From assembly GCA_947095585.1 (NCBI GenBank), contig OX352761.1, positions 27,867,777-27,931,776 on the forward strand: 64,000 bases of DNA, written 5' to 3'. The stretch comes from Nephrocerus scutellatus. Its lineage: Eukaryota > Arthropoda > Insecta > Diptera > Pipunculidae. A program made the translations under genes and the position numbers. Below, piece by piece: positions 11,701-23,504 of this stretch (position 1 is the first letter of the stretch; the number at the start of each line of letters is the position of its first letter). The notes beneath the pieces are model-generated. The model worked only from the letters and a program-made list of their open reading frames with translations. It was not told where the DNA came from and searched no databases.

Positions 11701-14700
11701 CAAATAAACAGACCAGAAAATTGTGGCTTTATTCCCTTATTTACAATTAACGATACTCATATGTAATGGGTCATCTTCTAAAAATAAACTATGCCATTAA
11801 AAAGTGATTAATTCTAATTCAACGCCTATTTTTAGTATGCATGTACATTGCAATTTACCTTATGATTCGAATTCTATTGTTACTTTTCGTAACAATAGTT
11901 TAAAGATTAGACACTGGTGCCACATACAGTACGCTTAACACTTTTTCAACATCTAAAACAACTAGACCTCTTTTACTATATTCTATATCCCCTTGTGGGT
12001 CCTAGGGCGGTTCCTGGCAATGAGCTTCAGCTCTCCAACTCTTCCCCAATTGCCGTGACGCCTCCTCAACTGTTCTGCGCCATGTATTTTTCGGACGACC
12101 CGGTTTTCTGCCATCCTGAGATAACGGATTCCATTGCATTGCGTAGTTTGCTATGGAACTGTCGCCTTTTCGGATTGTATGACCAATCCACTGCCACTTC
12201 CGTCGTTGGATGGTTGTGCCTATTGGTTCCTGACCCGTTCTCTGGTAAAGATGTTCGGTAGAGATACGGTTAGGCCAGAAAAACCTTAAGATGTTCCGTA
12301 GGCAACTATTTACAAACGTTTGTAATCGTTTTGTGATAGTAGCGGTCACCTTCCAAGTGCTGCACCCATACAACAGCACAGATTCAACATTTGAACGGAA
12401 CAGTCGCAGCTTGGTGTTTAAGCTGGTCGCATTGCTTCGCCATATCATGGACATCATTCCAAACACTGAATTGGCTTTGCCGATTCTGTTGACAATGTCC
12501 TCTTCGGTCCCACCTTCGGTCGAGACAATACTCCTAAGATATTGGAAACTCTCTACTCTCTCTACCGGCTGTCCAGCAATGTTAACTTGATTTACTGAGT
12601 TAGTGCCGAGGTTGATGATTTTGGTTTGGCAGTATCAATCTTCAAACCCGCAACATTTGCCTCCCTTTCCACATTTGTTGTCATTTGGTGCAGCTCCATA
12701 ATCCTGTGTGAGAGTAAACAAATGTCGTGGTCCAGATGTTTGAGTTGAATGTAAGAGTCCAACGAATTCCTCCGTTTCCAGTAGATAAAGCTGCGCCAAG
12801 TACATCGCTAATCACCAACGAAAAAAGTATCGGCGATAGAATGCAACCTTGTCGTACCCCACTTAGGATCTCGAATTCCTCTGACAGCTTTCATCTATGC
12901 AGCACATGACATTTAGAGCCATCATAGGTTGCTTTAATAATAGCTATTAGTTTATCGGGTATACCTCTCCTGCGCAAAGCGATCCAGATAAACTGTCTGT
13001 TGACACTATCAAACGTCTTCTCAAAATCGATGAACAGCAGGTGCAGTGGTGACCGGAATTAAACGCACTGTTCAATAATGATCCGCAGGGTGTTGATGTG
13101 GTCTACCCAGGAGGATCCAGTGCGGAAACCTGCTTGTGCGGCATCGAGTGTATCTGCCAGATATTCCTTAATTCGCTCAAATACTACTTTGGCTATTACC
13201 TTTGCAACTGCAGGAAGAACGCAAATGCCTCTCCAGTTCCACTCCACACTCCATAAGACTACCTTTTTTAGGAAGCTTGACAATCATTCCCTTCTTCCAC
13301 TTGTCGGGGAAACTTTCTGCCTCCCAAACTCTATCTACAAGAGGGTATAAAAGCTCTGCTGATGTCGTTGGAGCGGCACGCAGAAGCTCTGCGGGTATAC
13401 CATCTACTCCTACCGACTTGATGTTCTTTAGTGCGTTGATCTCATCTTTACTGGAAGTTGAGGTGCGAATTAGGGAAATTGTTACTTCCGGCATCTCCGT
13501 TGGATTTGGGTGCATATTGTTGGCGAACACACGGCTAAGGACCGCAGAGAAATGCTCCTTCCATCGTTTGAGCTGATCATCATCTATCGCACCTGATCGC
13601 TGCTTACTCTGCTTCTTAGGCCAGGTTGTTAATATAATTACGTTTGTCACGTCTTACACTACTCTGCACTTCTCTCATTCTCTAGCTCGATCCTCGCTGC
13701 TGCTAGGGTATCTACTATACGAGCTTTAAGTAGCTTACATTCTTCAATCCGCCTCCAGGTATCTTCGGTAAGCCACGTGCTGTGCCTTGCCTGGCTTCTA
13801 CCAACAATACTTTCCGCTCCAGATGTGAAAACATTTTTCACAGCCTTCCAATGTTCTTGGATGGTTGTCGGCAGTGAGCTGCTGATTGCTTCCACTCCTT
13901 GCGATAAATGATCCCTTTATTTTTGGCGTCCTGAGGAGATCTTTGGCCGGTCGATGTTATACCTAGGCATTCGGATGATATTGTGGATTCATTGAACTGA
14001 TGCAGTAACTGGACAGTAGCTACCATAAGGTGATGATCTCGTACCATATCCATGTCGGCTCCTCGTCTGTTTCGGACGTCTAAAAGACAGCTCCTAAAAC
14101 GTCGGCTGATCGCCACATGGTCGATTTGGTTGGATGATGATTGCCTGTCAGTTGACACCCAGCTGACTTTGTGGCAGGTCTTATGCTCAAACATGGTGCC
14201 TCCTATCACGATGACGATATCTCCATTTGGCGTTGCGTTGAATACAGCGCTTAGCTGATTGTATAAGTTGTCCTTTTCATCCTCAGTCGAAGGATTCGTT
14301 GGGGCGTAACACTGTATGATCGTGAAGTGGCCGCTAGCAGCAGACCCACTGCTACACGTAGGGGATTGGTACTCTTCCGCATCGAACCATCTTACTTCAC
14401 TCACTCCCAGTATGTCCAAATTATATCGAAGAAACTCACGTTCCCAGTTGAAGAAATCTGGCATTTTGAGATCCTTCACTCCCTGAGTTAAGGAACGTCA
14501 TCACATTCCAGAAACCAATCTTAGTCCGGGTACAATAGCCAAAAGTCGTCATTATTCGATTATTACTTATCCGAGGCTGTGTGTCGGCTGCAGTAGCGGG
14601 CATTTTTCGGTACCGCAGGGTGCTTACCCACGCTACCTAGACTAGAAACGCTAGACCGTTCGCACTTGCAATTTTAGCCTACATATATAAGGATTTATAC

Positions 14701-17700
14701 ACATAGTTGCCCGGGGACACCCACTAGGAGGTAAAGCAAGCACTAGATCACGAACTTGATTGTTGCGCTACTGCTGAGCAGTCAGTAGTTTCCCGATCAA
14801 TCGCACTGCGGATCCCCAACTTAAACTCTTAACTGCTTAAATTTTTAACTTATTTTTGATTCTCGACTATTAGTGGCCACTTCAAAAGCCTAACTTTTTC
14901 TTGGGGAATATCGAATTTTAATTGTTGAAGAACTTTGGCTTTGATTATTTTTTCAAAAATTTTACTCACTGAACTAATTAAGCTTATAGTCCGGTAGCTA
15001 GCGGGGTACGATCTTGGCATGTTTAGCTTAGCAACTTTTAACACATAAGCTATTTTCCAATCTTTTGGAAAGTAGTTTAGTTTTATGCAATAATCACCAA
15101 AAAGAGGCCTTGCCTTGGCTGCAATTTCAGATTCACAATATCCAGTACATTTTTGAACTTTAGTAGCAGCTATAAAATATTTTTACTCGGATTGTCGAAT
15201 AATAATAGAATTTACTTCATAGTTTGATGAACAAAATTCAATAATTTTTTCTGGCAGTAGATTGTCAGTGTATGCAACGTGAACATTAAGATATACAAAC
15301 GGATTATCTCTGAAAATCTTAGTTAATATCTGAACAGTTATGGTATCCTCCATTGGTGTACCATATACATACTACACGGATTGTAGAAGTGGAATATTTT
15401 TTCTGTTATTTTTGATAACCATAGTTATTTTCCAAAATGGCTTATATGATTTATTAAACCTAATATATTCCGTTCCTTATTTCTGAATATGCTTATATTG
15501 TTTTTTATATCGGAACGAAGTACGCTGACCTCATCTTTGTAAGAAATAATAACAATTGTCGTAGTAGTCAGTCGTTTTTCGGAATTAAATTTTTAAATTT
15601 TTAATTGTTTCTTTTTAAATCATAAAAATTTTAAAGAAAAGAATCAAATTACAAATTTTCATGAAAGGCCTGAATTAGAGGAAGTAAGGAACCGCAGATA
15701 ATCATCAAGAGCTCCATTTGAGTCCAGCTTTTTCGCTCATCCCTGGTGTAATGTTTGGCGTTGGAGCTTATCGGCTCGATAGTTGTGCGTGCCTTTTTCG
15801 TTTGTTAGGCCTGGTACTGCAAACGAATCCGGTACAATTAACTGTAAAGTTGTGGGCATTCAGGAAAGAAGTCAGCTAGTTCCTGAAAGACCGAATTTTT
15901 CAATAGAGGCTCCAAGATTTTTGAAGGCTCACGTATGTAATTTTTTTTGTAATATTTTCTTGGTCAAGGTTTTTTGTAGTTTTCCTTGACCATGATTCAT
16001 TCATTAAAGCATTTGGACTCGCGTCGTTTTAGTTTCGTGAACGTTTTTTCCGTATTGCTTTTTTCAGTGAATCAGGGAGAATTCCGAGAAAATAAAATTG
16101 AAACCGGCTACAAACGTGAGAAATGTGATAATTTTAATAAAGGGCTTAGCCCACCTTATTGCCGTGGTGCAAGTCATTCAGGGAGTATTCCCTTGGCAAT
16201 AAGTTTAAATATAAAAAAAAAAAAGAGAGATCTGCCACTTCCTTCTTGTGGAGTTATGCACAGTGCTATAACCTCATGTGCTAATGTTCATTAATAACCC
16301 TTGTACTGCAGAAGATTTTCAACATATGTCTTCTCTTATTGGTTACCGTATCATCAACAAAATCAAGAGCTTGTAAGTTTATAAAAATTTTAATTCTAAA
16401 CAACTGTCAGTTGGCTCTAAAAAAATTAGAACTGGTTTCTTTTTAATTTAAAGAATTCTTATTAAAAACGGTCTGCATCGGTTAATCGTCTGAGCTTAAA
16501 TCGTTAATAAGCGCATGTTGAAAAAATAAATTATCGCAATTTTTAATACATATATCCAGTATAGAAGCGGCAGCTTAAAGACGAAGATTTGGTTTATTAT
16601 GATTGCAATCGCAATGCTACCATCTATAGATTCTAGAAAAAACTATTTAACAATTCAAAGTACTATGATACAGATGTAATTTTTCAGCCCAAAAACATAA
16701 TGTTAAGATAATGTATTAATTTTTTATCCTACACATAAATCTAAATGAGTTATTTGCTCAACTTGGGATACATTACAGTGATCTTGATCTGGATGAAGCA
16801 CTTAAAACTGTTAACAAAGCTCTAAAGTCAGGCATTAACTACATTGACACGGCGCCATATTATGGAAGTGGTCGTTCTGAGATGATCCTTGGCATGGCAC
16901 TAAAAGAAATTCCAAGACAAGCTTTTTATATAGCAACAAAAGTGGGCCGATACACGACTTCCTATGACACGATGTTCGATTTCTCAGCCAGAAAAACCAG
17001 AGAAAGCATTGAGCACAGCTTGAAGCTACTCAGTTTGGATTATGTTGATATAATACAAGTGATTAGTAATACACAAGCTAACGAAAAGTAATATAAAAAA
17101 TTGAAAATATTTTTTAGATTCATGATATTGAATTCGCTAAGGACTTGAATGTTGTTGTAAACGAGTGTCTCCCTGAACTTGAGAAAATCGTCAAAGAAGG
17201 CAAAGCCAAATTTATTGGAGTAACAGGCTATCCCCTGGCGTCACTTAGGAAATGTATTGAAATGGCTCCTAGCCGATTTGATGTAAGATCGATTATCTCT
17301 TACATTTATAACTGTTAACTTTTTTTAATTATTTTTTGTAGGTCGTATTGTCATACGCAAGAAATACTCTTCTTGATGATTCGCTTAAGTCATATATCGA
17401 TTTTTTTCAATCACAAAATTTGGGTATAATATGCGCTTCCGCTCATGCTCTTGGCCTTCTCACAAATTCCGGCCCACAAGATTGGCATCCTGCACTTGAT
17501 GCACAGAAATCTCTTTGCCGGAAGGCGGCAAATATTTGCAAAAAAGCTGGCATCGAACTTGGGAAACTGGCTATGAGCCATGCGATGCAATTAAGTGGTC
17601 CTACAACATACCTAACCGGAATGCAAACTCGACAACTATTGGAAATCAACTTGGATGCATTTTTAAATGGTCTGAACAGTAGAGAGCAGGAAGTGCTACA

Positions 17701-18074
17701 ACTTTTAAAAGAAACGTAAGTTGTTTTACTTATTTGTATGGTCGTATAGCGACTTATCTAGGGAGCCGGCACGCTTGGTGACACAATGTTTTTCTCCGGT
17801 AATGCTGTTGCATAACAGATCATGACCACTCTCAAACTACTGCATGGACATTGGTCATTAGACGTGTAATGTTTTCGTTTTCATGATCGCCTGTTATTCA
17901 TCGCTTGATATTGATGTTTTTTTTTATTTTATTTCATGTTTTTTTTTTATTATTTTATTTCATGTTTTTTTTTTTATTTCATGTTTTTTTCAATATAGTG
18001 TTTTTACAAACTCACAAAACTGGGAGAATATTGAACTGAAGAAATATTGGAATTCAATAAAAGTCGATAATTAA
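8784..18074 (+). CDS. Aldo-keto reductase, L-galactose-dehydrogenase-like (345 aa, 5 exons)
   Basis: Predicted cytosolic NAD(P)H-dependent carbonyl/aldose oxidoreductase with a TIM-barrel fold; the substrate is unknown. Coding exons are 8784-8926, 16779-17058, 17118-17282, 17342-17715 and 17999-18074. All junctions are GT-AG and phases match (2, 0, 0, 2), giving 1038 bases including the stop. The start follows an AAA context, and the protein opens MASLPATF before the typical YRSLGRTGLKIS strand. The AKR catalytic tetrad is present: Asp71 and Tyr76 in NYIDTAPYYG, Lys102 in IATKVGRY, and His143 in QIHDIEF. IHDIEFAKDL, GKAKFIGVTGYPL and GPTTYLTGMQT fit the insect group related to Drosophila CG18547 and CG3397. 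Length matches the family. Intron 1 (8927-16778) is swollen by transposons, while the other introns are 59-283 bp. Poly(A) signals follow at 18207-18225. Confidence 0.93.
9155..9757. mobile_element. MITE family B, copy 1 (about 600 bp)
   Basis: The ends are inverted repeats: GGTCGATTATGTAAGCA near 9164 and, reverse-complemented, GGCCGATTATGTATCTG from 9755, each preceded by a G run. It interrupts the gag zinc knuckle of the surrounding gypsy remnant. A second copy in opposite orientation is at 26887-27646, sharing both the ends and the interior ('ggcgctatagggcaatag', 'acacctgtttggattt'). Non-coding. Confidence 0.8.
10085..10920. mobile_element. hAT-like non-autonomous DNA element (about 836 bp)
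   Basis: Terminal inverted repeats TAGAGGTCTGCAATGAAT (left) and TAGAGGTCTGCATGAAT (right, reverse-complemented). The subterminal zones at 10230-10330 and 10605-10690 are full of 'gtacactgagtac' and 'cagtgcat' words in both orientations, like the subterminal transposase sites of hAT elements. No transposase ORF. The 8-bp flanks (tattaatt, taatgaat) are not a clear duplication, so hAT is tentative. It is inserted in gag of the gypsy remnant. Confidence 0.6.
11601..11894 (-). repeat. LTR of the gypsy-type remnant
   Basis: 294 bp bounded by TGTTACG and CGTAACA, including a 'caataaa'-poor AT-rich interior. It adjoins the tRNA-Leu primer-binding site at 11581-11598. No second LTR was found in the window. 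Confidence 0.8.
11975..14700 (-). mobile_element. RTE-like LINE, longest family-1 copy, inactive
   Basis: Read on the minus strand. The endonuclease region (14479-13838) has ILGVSEVRW, the catalytic-type TIIQCYAPT strand and a DHHLMVATVQL end, with an internal deletion between them. The pre-RT region follows (13650-13300; DGIPAELLRAAPTTS), then RT segments including FRTGSSWVDHINTLRIIIEQ (13200-13060) and GVRQGCILSP (12870). The C-terminal tail is at 12466-12002 (RRKWQWIGHTIRKGD, GRPKNTWRRTVEEAS). Several frameshifts and stops. It ends near 11975 with 'tatccccttgtgggtccta', also present at the end of the 40140-41395 copy. It lies in intron 1 of the aldo-keto reductase, antisense to it. Confidence 0.85.
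14840..15520 (-). mobile_element. Jockey-like LINE reverse-transcriptase fragment
   Basis: The minus-strand translation contains KLNYFPKDWKIAYVLKVAKL followed by YRTISLISSVSKIFEKIIKA, the typical start of a jockey-clade RT (normally YRPISLL..ISK.FEK). It breaks off after about 60 further residues. Upstream frames are interrupted. Confidence 0.7.
15930..16200 (+). repeat. Dispersed repeat D, copy 1
   Basis: A block of about 260 bp ('cttggtcaagg', 'aagcatttggactcgcgtcg', 'gaaaccggctacaaacgtga', 'gcccaccttattg') occurs again in inverse orientation at 41790-42040. The superfamily is not recognised. Bases 16200-16770 hold nothing recognisable besides intron sequence. Confidence 0.7.
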
Positions 18075-18206
18075 AATATGAAGTTGGCGGTTGGGGCGTA
18101 GAAACAAGGCAAACATAACATTACAACTAATCATTGCTTTATTGTAACTACGTAAAAAAATAATTTTCCAATCAATACAAATATGTATATAATTACGTCG
18201 AAATTG

Positions 18207-18225
18207 AATAAAAACTTCTAATAAA
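18207..18225 (+). terminator. Poly(A) signals of the aldo-keto reductase gene
   Basis: AATAAA at 18207-18212 and again at 18220-18225, 133-151 bp after the stop codon. Suitable for 3'-end formation of the aldo-keto reductase mRNA. Confidence 0.6.
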
Positions 18226-18319
18226 ATCAGTTCTTTAATTTAACACAAATCGGGTGTTACAAATATTTTTTTTTTAAATATAAAATTAGACAATATACTC
18301 GTTTTGTAATATTTTACAT

Positions 18320-18500
18320 ATTTTAATTTTTTTTTCTCAGCATGATGGCAAATAGAGAGCAAGCAGACTAATTTCTCAGTTTGTTGTTCTTGTTGAACTT
18401 GGTTTAGGTTTGGCGTTCTATTTGCAAAGCATTAACCACGAAAACCCACTTTGGCAGTTTACCCGTAGGTAATGTTTCGAGTATGTCAAGGAGAGTCATT
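18320..18500 (+). repeat. Dispersed repeat shared with 58440-58560 and 60040-60230
   Basis: Shared words include 'agcatgatggc', 'gagagcaagcaga', 'ctcagtttgttgttct', 'ggcgttctatttgcaaa' and 'accacgaaaac'. In the other two places it follows a family A copy directly. Confidence 0.6.
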
Positions 18501-18767
18501 GGCGCCTCAAAGCCAATATCAAGTCAGCGTCTGTTCTCCATGTTAGGGGCGGCTAAGGCGGACGTCTGTCTTGTAGCAAGCGGCTCGCTATATAAATGTA
18601 TGTAAAGGTGGAATTGGACCTCAACTACAATTCGCGGTCCTCCAGCGCTAGTGAGGTTATGCGCTAGGCTAGTGAACTACCTGTAAAAAAATACTCAAGA
18701 AACGAAAACAGGCCTCGGATACAACACGGATACATTACAAACGACATTTGGCTATCAACACAGGACT

Positions 18768-21419
18768 ATGATCGGAACGTGGAACGTCCGCACCTTGTCA
18801 GAACCGTCAAGACTGTCTCAAATTTGTCTTTAGATGGATCGATACCAGCTACTAATTTTAGGCCTCAGCGAAGTAGGATAAATGGGTCAAGGCCACTTTC
18901 ATGAACAATCAGGGCATTATCTAATGTTTAGTGGCAATAATGAATCTCGAACCAACGGAGTGGGAATACTTTTAACAGATAGAGCTAAAAAGTCCTTGGT
19001 TGGATTTAAACCAATCTCAGACTGCATAATTTCAGCAATATTCCACTCTAAATTCCGCAATATCACTATTATCCAGTGCTATGCTCCCACCGAACATGAT
19101 GACGATGAAACAAAGGAGGCCTTCTATAGTCAACTAGAGGAAACAATAGCCTGTGCTCACGCAGGCGACATCAAAATTGTGCTTGGCAATATGAACGCCA
19201 AAGTTGGCAACGACAACTCAAATCTTCACGCGTGCCGCCATGGTCTTGGCACCACGTACATCAACAATGGAGAGACACTCCTGGATTTGTGCCCCAGTCA
19301 ACAGCTTTTTATCGGTGGCACAAAGTTCACACATAGAGACATTCACAAATATACATGGCAATCACCAGATGGCGTGACACGTAACCAGATTGATCACATC
19401 TTATTCAGCAACAGATTCGCTAGCTGTTTACTAGATGTCATAGATCTACGCGGAAATACGATCTAAGCCAACTTCAAAATCTCGCCAAGGTGAATGAATT
19501 TAATCTTCAACGGGATGATACGTGGAATCAAATCGAAGAGCGACGCAATCTTAAAATCCGGCTTACAAATGAGCGCTCATCGGTGCTAAAAGAACAGCTG
19601 AAGAGGGAATACAGCCGACGCACGGGAAAAAAATCGCAAGAAACGATCGCAGGCATAAATGAGATTGCAGCGGAAGCGGAAAGTGCTGCTCGATTTAGTA
19701 ATATGCGTGGGGTCTACAGTGCAATCCGTAGACTTAATGGTGAAAGCGCAAAAACTATACCTCCTATTAAAGACCATAACGGAGCCCTACTCTCAACCGA
19801 GCAAGAGCAACTAGAACGCTGGAAAGAGTTCTATGAGGATAACACCATCGAGGTAAACATCAACTCGCTTCCAAGAATAGTACGTCGCAACCCTATAAGG
19901 AACATCGCAACTTCACCACCATCTCAAGATGAAATAAAGTCTGCCATTAAACAAATTCCAAGAATAGTACGTCGCAACCCTATAGGGTCCTTATAGGTCC
20001 TTATAAGAATCATCTCAACTTCACCACCATCTCAAGATGAAATAGAGACTGCAATTAAAAAAATAATAAAGCTGCGGGTCCTGATAACCTGGCCGCCGAG
20101 CTTTTGGAATTCAGCATACCTGTTATTGTACCTATGCTTGAGCCGATTATATGTGATGCGTGGACAACATGCAAAATCCCTAGCTCGTGGAAAGAGGGAG
20201 TCATCATTACAATACCCAAGAAGGGTGATCTCAGCGAGTGTAAAAATTGGAGAGACATAACGCTGTTAAATGCAATAGGAAAAATTGTAGCATTTATTAT
20301 TCTTAATCGTATATCACCGTTTGCTGACACACTTTTGAGACGAGAGCAAGCTGGTTTTAGGAAGAACAGATCCTGCGTAGACAACATTAATACATTGCGA
20401 ATCATCATCGAGCAGTCAGTTGAATGGAATTCACCTTTGTACATCCTCTTTGTCGATTTCGAACGAGCTTTCGATAAAATATCCAGAAAAGCTATTTGGA
20501 TAGCATTGCAAAATCTCGGAATTCCGGACATAATCGTAAACCTTGTCCGTGAATTATATAGAGATGCCGCTTACAGCGTTCGATATAAGGGCAAGAACAG
20601 AGCCGATTTCACCATCTCCGAAGGAGTTAGGCAAGGATGTGTGCTCTCACCTTGTCCAACATCTATGCACCAAATGGTATGCAATGGCGCTTGAACGAAA
20701 GGCTTAACGATCTCGACTACGCTGACGACATCAGCATGATGACTCACAGATTGGACGATATGACGCGTAAGCTTGAGAGATTGATTTACAACGCTGGATA
20801 GGTTGGCTTAGGGCTTAACTACTCAAAGACGAAGTTGTTGCGAATCGGACCGACCGATAACCGCGAATTATCTATAACCACCAACGATGCAACGATAGTC
20901 ATTGAAGACGTGGAGAAATTTAACTACTTAGGGAGCCTAATTACTAAGAACGGTGGGTCTGAATCAGATGTGAAAGCCCGCATAAACACCGAGCACCAAG
21001 CTAAATATCTTCAACTCCAGTGTTAAATCGGTCCTCTTATATGGTTGCGAGACTTGGAAAAAAAATTACAAGTATTTAGCAACAAGTGACTGCGGCGCAT
21101 CTGTGGCATATTTTGGCCAAACACGATCCCAAAGTCGGATCTATTTGCCCTGACAAATAACGAGCCAATGCATGTTGAAATTAAGCGAAGGAAATGGCAA
21201 TGGGTAGGGCACACCCTGCGGAAACCGGACAATGACATTATAAAAATGGCCTTTGAATGGAACCCCAAAGGAAGACGAAACCCGGGACGCACAGTGAACA
21301 CGTGGCGCAGATCAATCGAGCGAGAATCGCGTACAGTAGGCGCATGGCGTGAAGTTAAACAGCTGGCGAGAGACAGACGGCGCTGGAAGGAGGTCGTTTC
21401 CGCTCTATGCTCCTCTTAG
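18768..21419 (+). mobile_element. RTE-like LINE, second family, nearly full-length with frameshifts
   Basis: The coding region starts MIGTWNVRTLSEPSRLSQ at 18768, the classic N-terminus of the LINE endonuclease. It continues with LILGLSEVG, TIIQCYAPTEHDDDE, GNMNAKVGNDN and NQIDHILFSNRF (to 19466). The middle and RT follow: SSWKEGVIITIPKKGDLSEC, FADTLLRREQAGFRKNRSCVD, LFVDFERAFDK, GVRQGCVLSPC, and LDYADDISMMTH near 20715 (RT YADD). The tail is RRKWQWVGHTLRKPDND (21186) and GRTVNTWRRSIERES (21290), ending at 21419. A stop near 18825, the frameshifts near 19466 and 20690, and a local duplication at 19870-20030 inactivate it. It is younger-looking than the 12-14 kb copy. Confidence 0.85.
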
Positions 21420-21856
21420 GAGCAACATATATTTATTAGAATTTTTATTTTTTATATATTGTAAAATAAATTTAAAAAGAAAAACTAATAAATAAATATT
21501 AAGAAAAAAAATGTTTCGAGTATGGTTTGAACTAAGCGAAAGAGGCATTTAATTTATGGATTAAATAATATTAATTATAATATTCTTTAAATTATTTTGA
21601 ATTTTAACAGGGTTTTGTCTCTATTTTACTTTTGTTACAATTCTTCCCCTGTATTAGAAATGCTTATTTTTGTTTTTAATATTTAGCACTTCGTTTGGAT
21701 TCATTTTCTTTGCTCTCCGAGGAACTATTGGATAGGTTGACATTACTTTTTTTTATATTCGTAATACCTTTTTATTCCAATTTCGTTTAAACGAGAACGT
21801 CCAGCCACTAACGTGAAAGCTGATTGTTAATTTGTATGCCCATTTGTAAATATTTA

Positions 21857-22763
21857 TTTATTAAATTCTCTATATTAACTTCACTTGCCCGTGGGTCGTC
21901 GGTCGGTCGGTCGTCTGTCGTGGATTCTTGCGATCAATTTTTAACCCACTTCCCATGGCCCGATTTTATTGAAATTTTGCACACATGCGTATTTCCGGAG
22001 ACAACACTTTCTATTAAATTTTGAGGCCCCTCGGGCTGCGGGGTCGGGGGGCTCCCAAACAAAAATTTTAAAAAATTTACCCGATTTTCTTCAAATTTTA
22101 CACACATGTGTATACCCAATAAACAATACTTTTTCGAAAATTTGGTAGTGATCGGGTCCCGGGTTCGGCCGCAAGGCCCTTATACATTTTTTAAATATCT
22201 GTACTGGCATCAGATATTCGTCGCCCTTTATGGACTTTGTGCGGTGTGTGCTGCGCAGTCGGCTGCGCTGCATGGTTTTGTTGGTGGTGGAGAGAGAGAG
22301 AGAGAAATCTTAGCGCACGCACAAATGAACCCAGCAAATGAAACGAGACATAAATGTTTTATGCTTACTTCAACTTACATTTTTATTATATACTGAATTG
22401 TATTTTTATTGATGTCGTTTTTTTTGTTGTCGATATCAACTTACAGATAGAACAACAAGTTTTCACAATATTCTGTCATTTGGCGTTTTCATAAATTAGT
22501 TCAGAGCAGTCAAAGAGTTCTCAAGATAAATGTTCGTGTTTCTTATTTGCTCAGAGTATGAGCGTGCTCTAACTCTAAGTGCTCAGAATAAAATGATCTG
22601 AGCTTTTTCAATTTTAACATCTGATGTCAAATGTTTGTTTCGATGATTTTCTCCTACAATAAAAAAAAAATGGCCCAGGATCGAGGGGCTCCCATATCAA
22701 TTTCTGCGATTAGAGAATTTAGATGAAAAATTTTAATTTTTATGGGTTGTTTTTTTTTTAATA
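21857..22763 (+). repeat. Repeat family A, longest copy (about 900 bp)
   Basis: Begins AAATTCTCTATATTAACTTC and ends TTAGAGAATTTAGATGAAAA, so the two tips are short inverted repeats (AAATTCTCTA/TAGAGAATTT). It contains (GGTC)n near 21898 and three 'cccgatttt...cacatgtgtat' modules with GC-rich 'gatcgggtcccggg' caps. It also has the 'gtgctgcgcagtcggctgcgctgc' palindrome and an (AG)n run at 22290. Its 3' part is the mirror image of 966-1454. Confidence 0.8.
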
Positions 22764-23500
22764 TGTTAACAAGCTTGGCAGCACTCGACGTTTGGCTGAC
22801 GTGGCGAGGCGTTATAAAAGAAAAAAATTATATATTTGCCAGTCGACGGAGTTTTTTCCTATTTCCTTCTTTTTGTGCAAGTCAACCATTTTGCATTTGG
22901 CCTGAAGACTTGACCGCCGTGTCCTCGCTGAAAGCGAAAGGTAATATGGAATCGGAGAAATCGGAGTTTTTTCCTATTTCCTTCTTTTTGTGCAAGTCAA
23001 CCATTTTGGATTTGGCCCGAAGACTCGACCGCCATGTCCTCCGTGAAAGGTAATATGGAATCGGAGAAATCGGATTCTGTTCTGTATATTTTTTCAGAGT
23101 AAAAATATCATATCCGAGAATTATCGGCTTTGACTATAGAATATATGGACCGTCAATGGTAACTTAATGCATGCTTACGCGTTTCCGTGTGAAATAAACG
23201 AACTAAGAAGTACGTTAAATTGTTAAATTTGTATTTTAGTTTATATTTTTGCCACGGAAACGTGTAGTCGCTGCAGATGTTGGATACGCTTTTTATTTGA
23301 AAAATATAAGTAGCTGTCACTTGATTGGCGGTCCATATATTCTATAGTCAAAGATTATAGGAGTGTAAAAAAGAACGCGAGAAAAAAAGATTTCTCGGAG
23401 AATGAAAAAATAACAGATCTGAATTCTGACAGTTAAATTATATCTTCGAGAACTCCGGCATAAAAAAAACACTGCTATTGTTAGATAAACTATAAAAATT
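22764..23500. repeat. 115-bp direct duplication and a TIR-bounded element
   Basis: Bases 22849-23078 contain two copies of a 115-bp unit ('ttttttcctatttccttct' ... 'ggaatcggagaaatcgg'). Bases 23128-23353 are bounded by 25-bp inverted repeats CTTTGACTATAGAATATATG and GGACCG, a MITE-like element of about 226 bp. No gene seen. Confidence 0.65.
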
Positions 23501-23504
23501 ATAC

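Larger units (their letters stand above)
9000..11894 (-). mobile_element. Gypsy-type LTR retrotransposon remnant (5' LTR, PBS, gag)
   Basis: Read on the minus strand, the LTR occupies 11894-11601 (294 bp, TGTTACGAAA...CGTAACA). After two bases comes a primer-binding site at 11598-11581 (TGGTGTCAGAAGTGGGAT), complementary to the 3' end of tRNA-Leu. Gag follows from about 11460. It has a SAP-like N-terminal stretch (LQEDLGRQGLSTAGNKQELF), coiled-coil glutamine/lysine-rich segments (11299-11108 and 10053-9760), and the start of a zinc knuckle (CFKCQKPG) near 9765. Two later insertions split gag, at 9155-9757 and 10085-10920. Protease, RT, integrase and the 3' LTR are absent. It lies antisense within intron 1 of the aldo-keto reductase. 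Confidence 0.8.

Noticed and set aside
12002..12590. Plus-strand ORFs of about 100 aa over the LINE at 12-14 kb
   Set aside because: They are antisense shadows of the minus-strand LINE coding sequence, which carries the recognisable RT and tail motifs.
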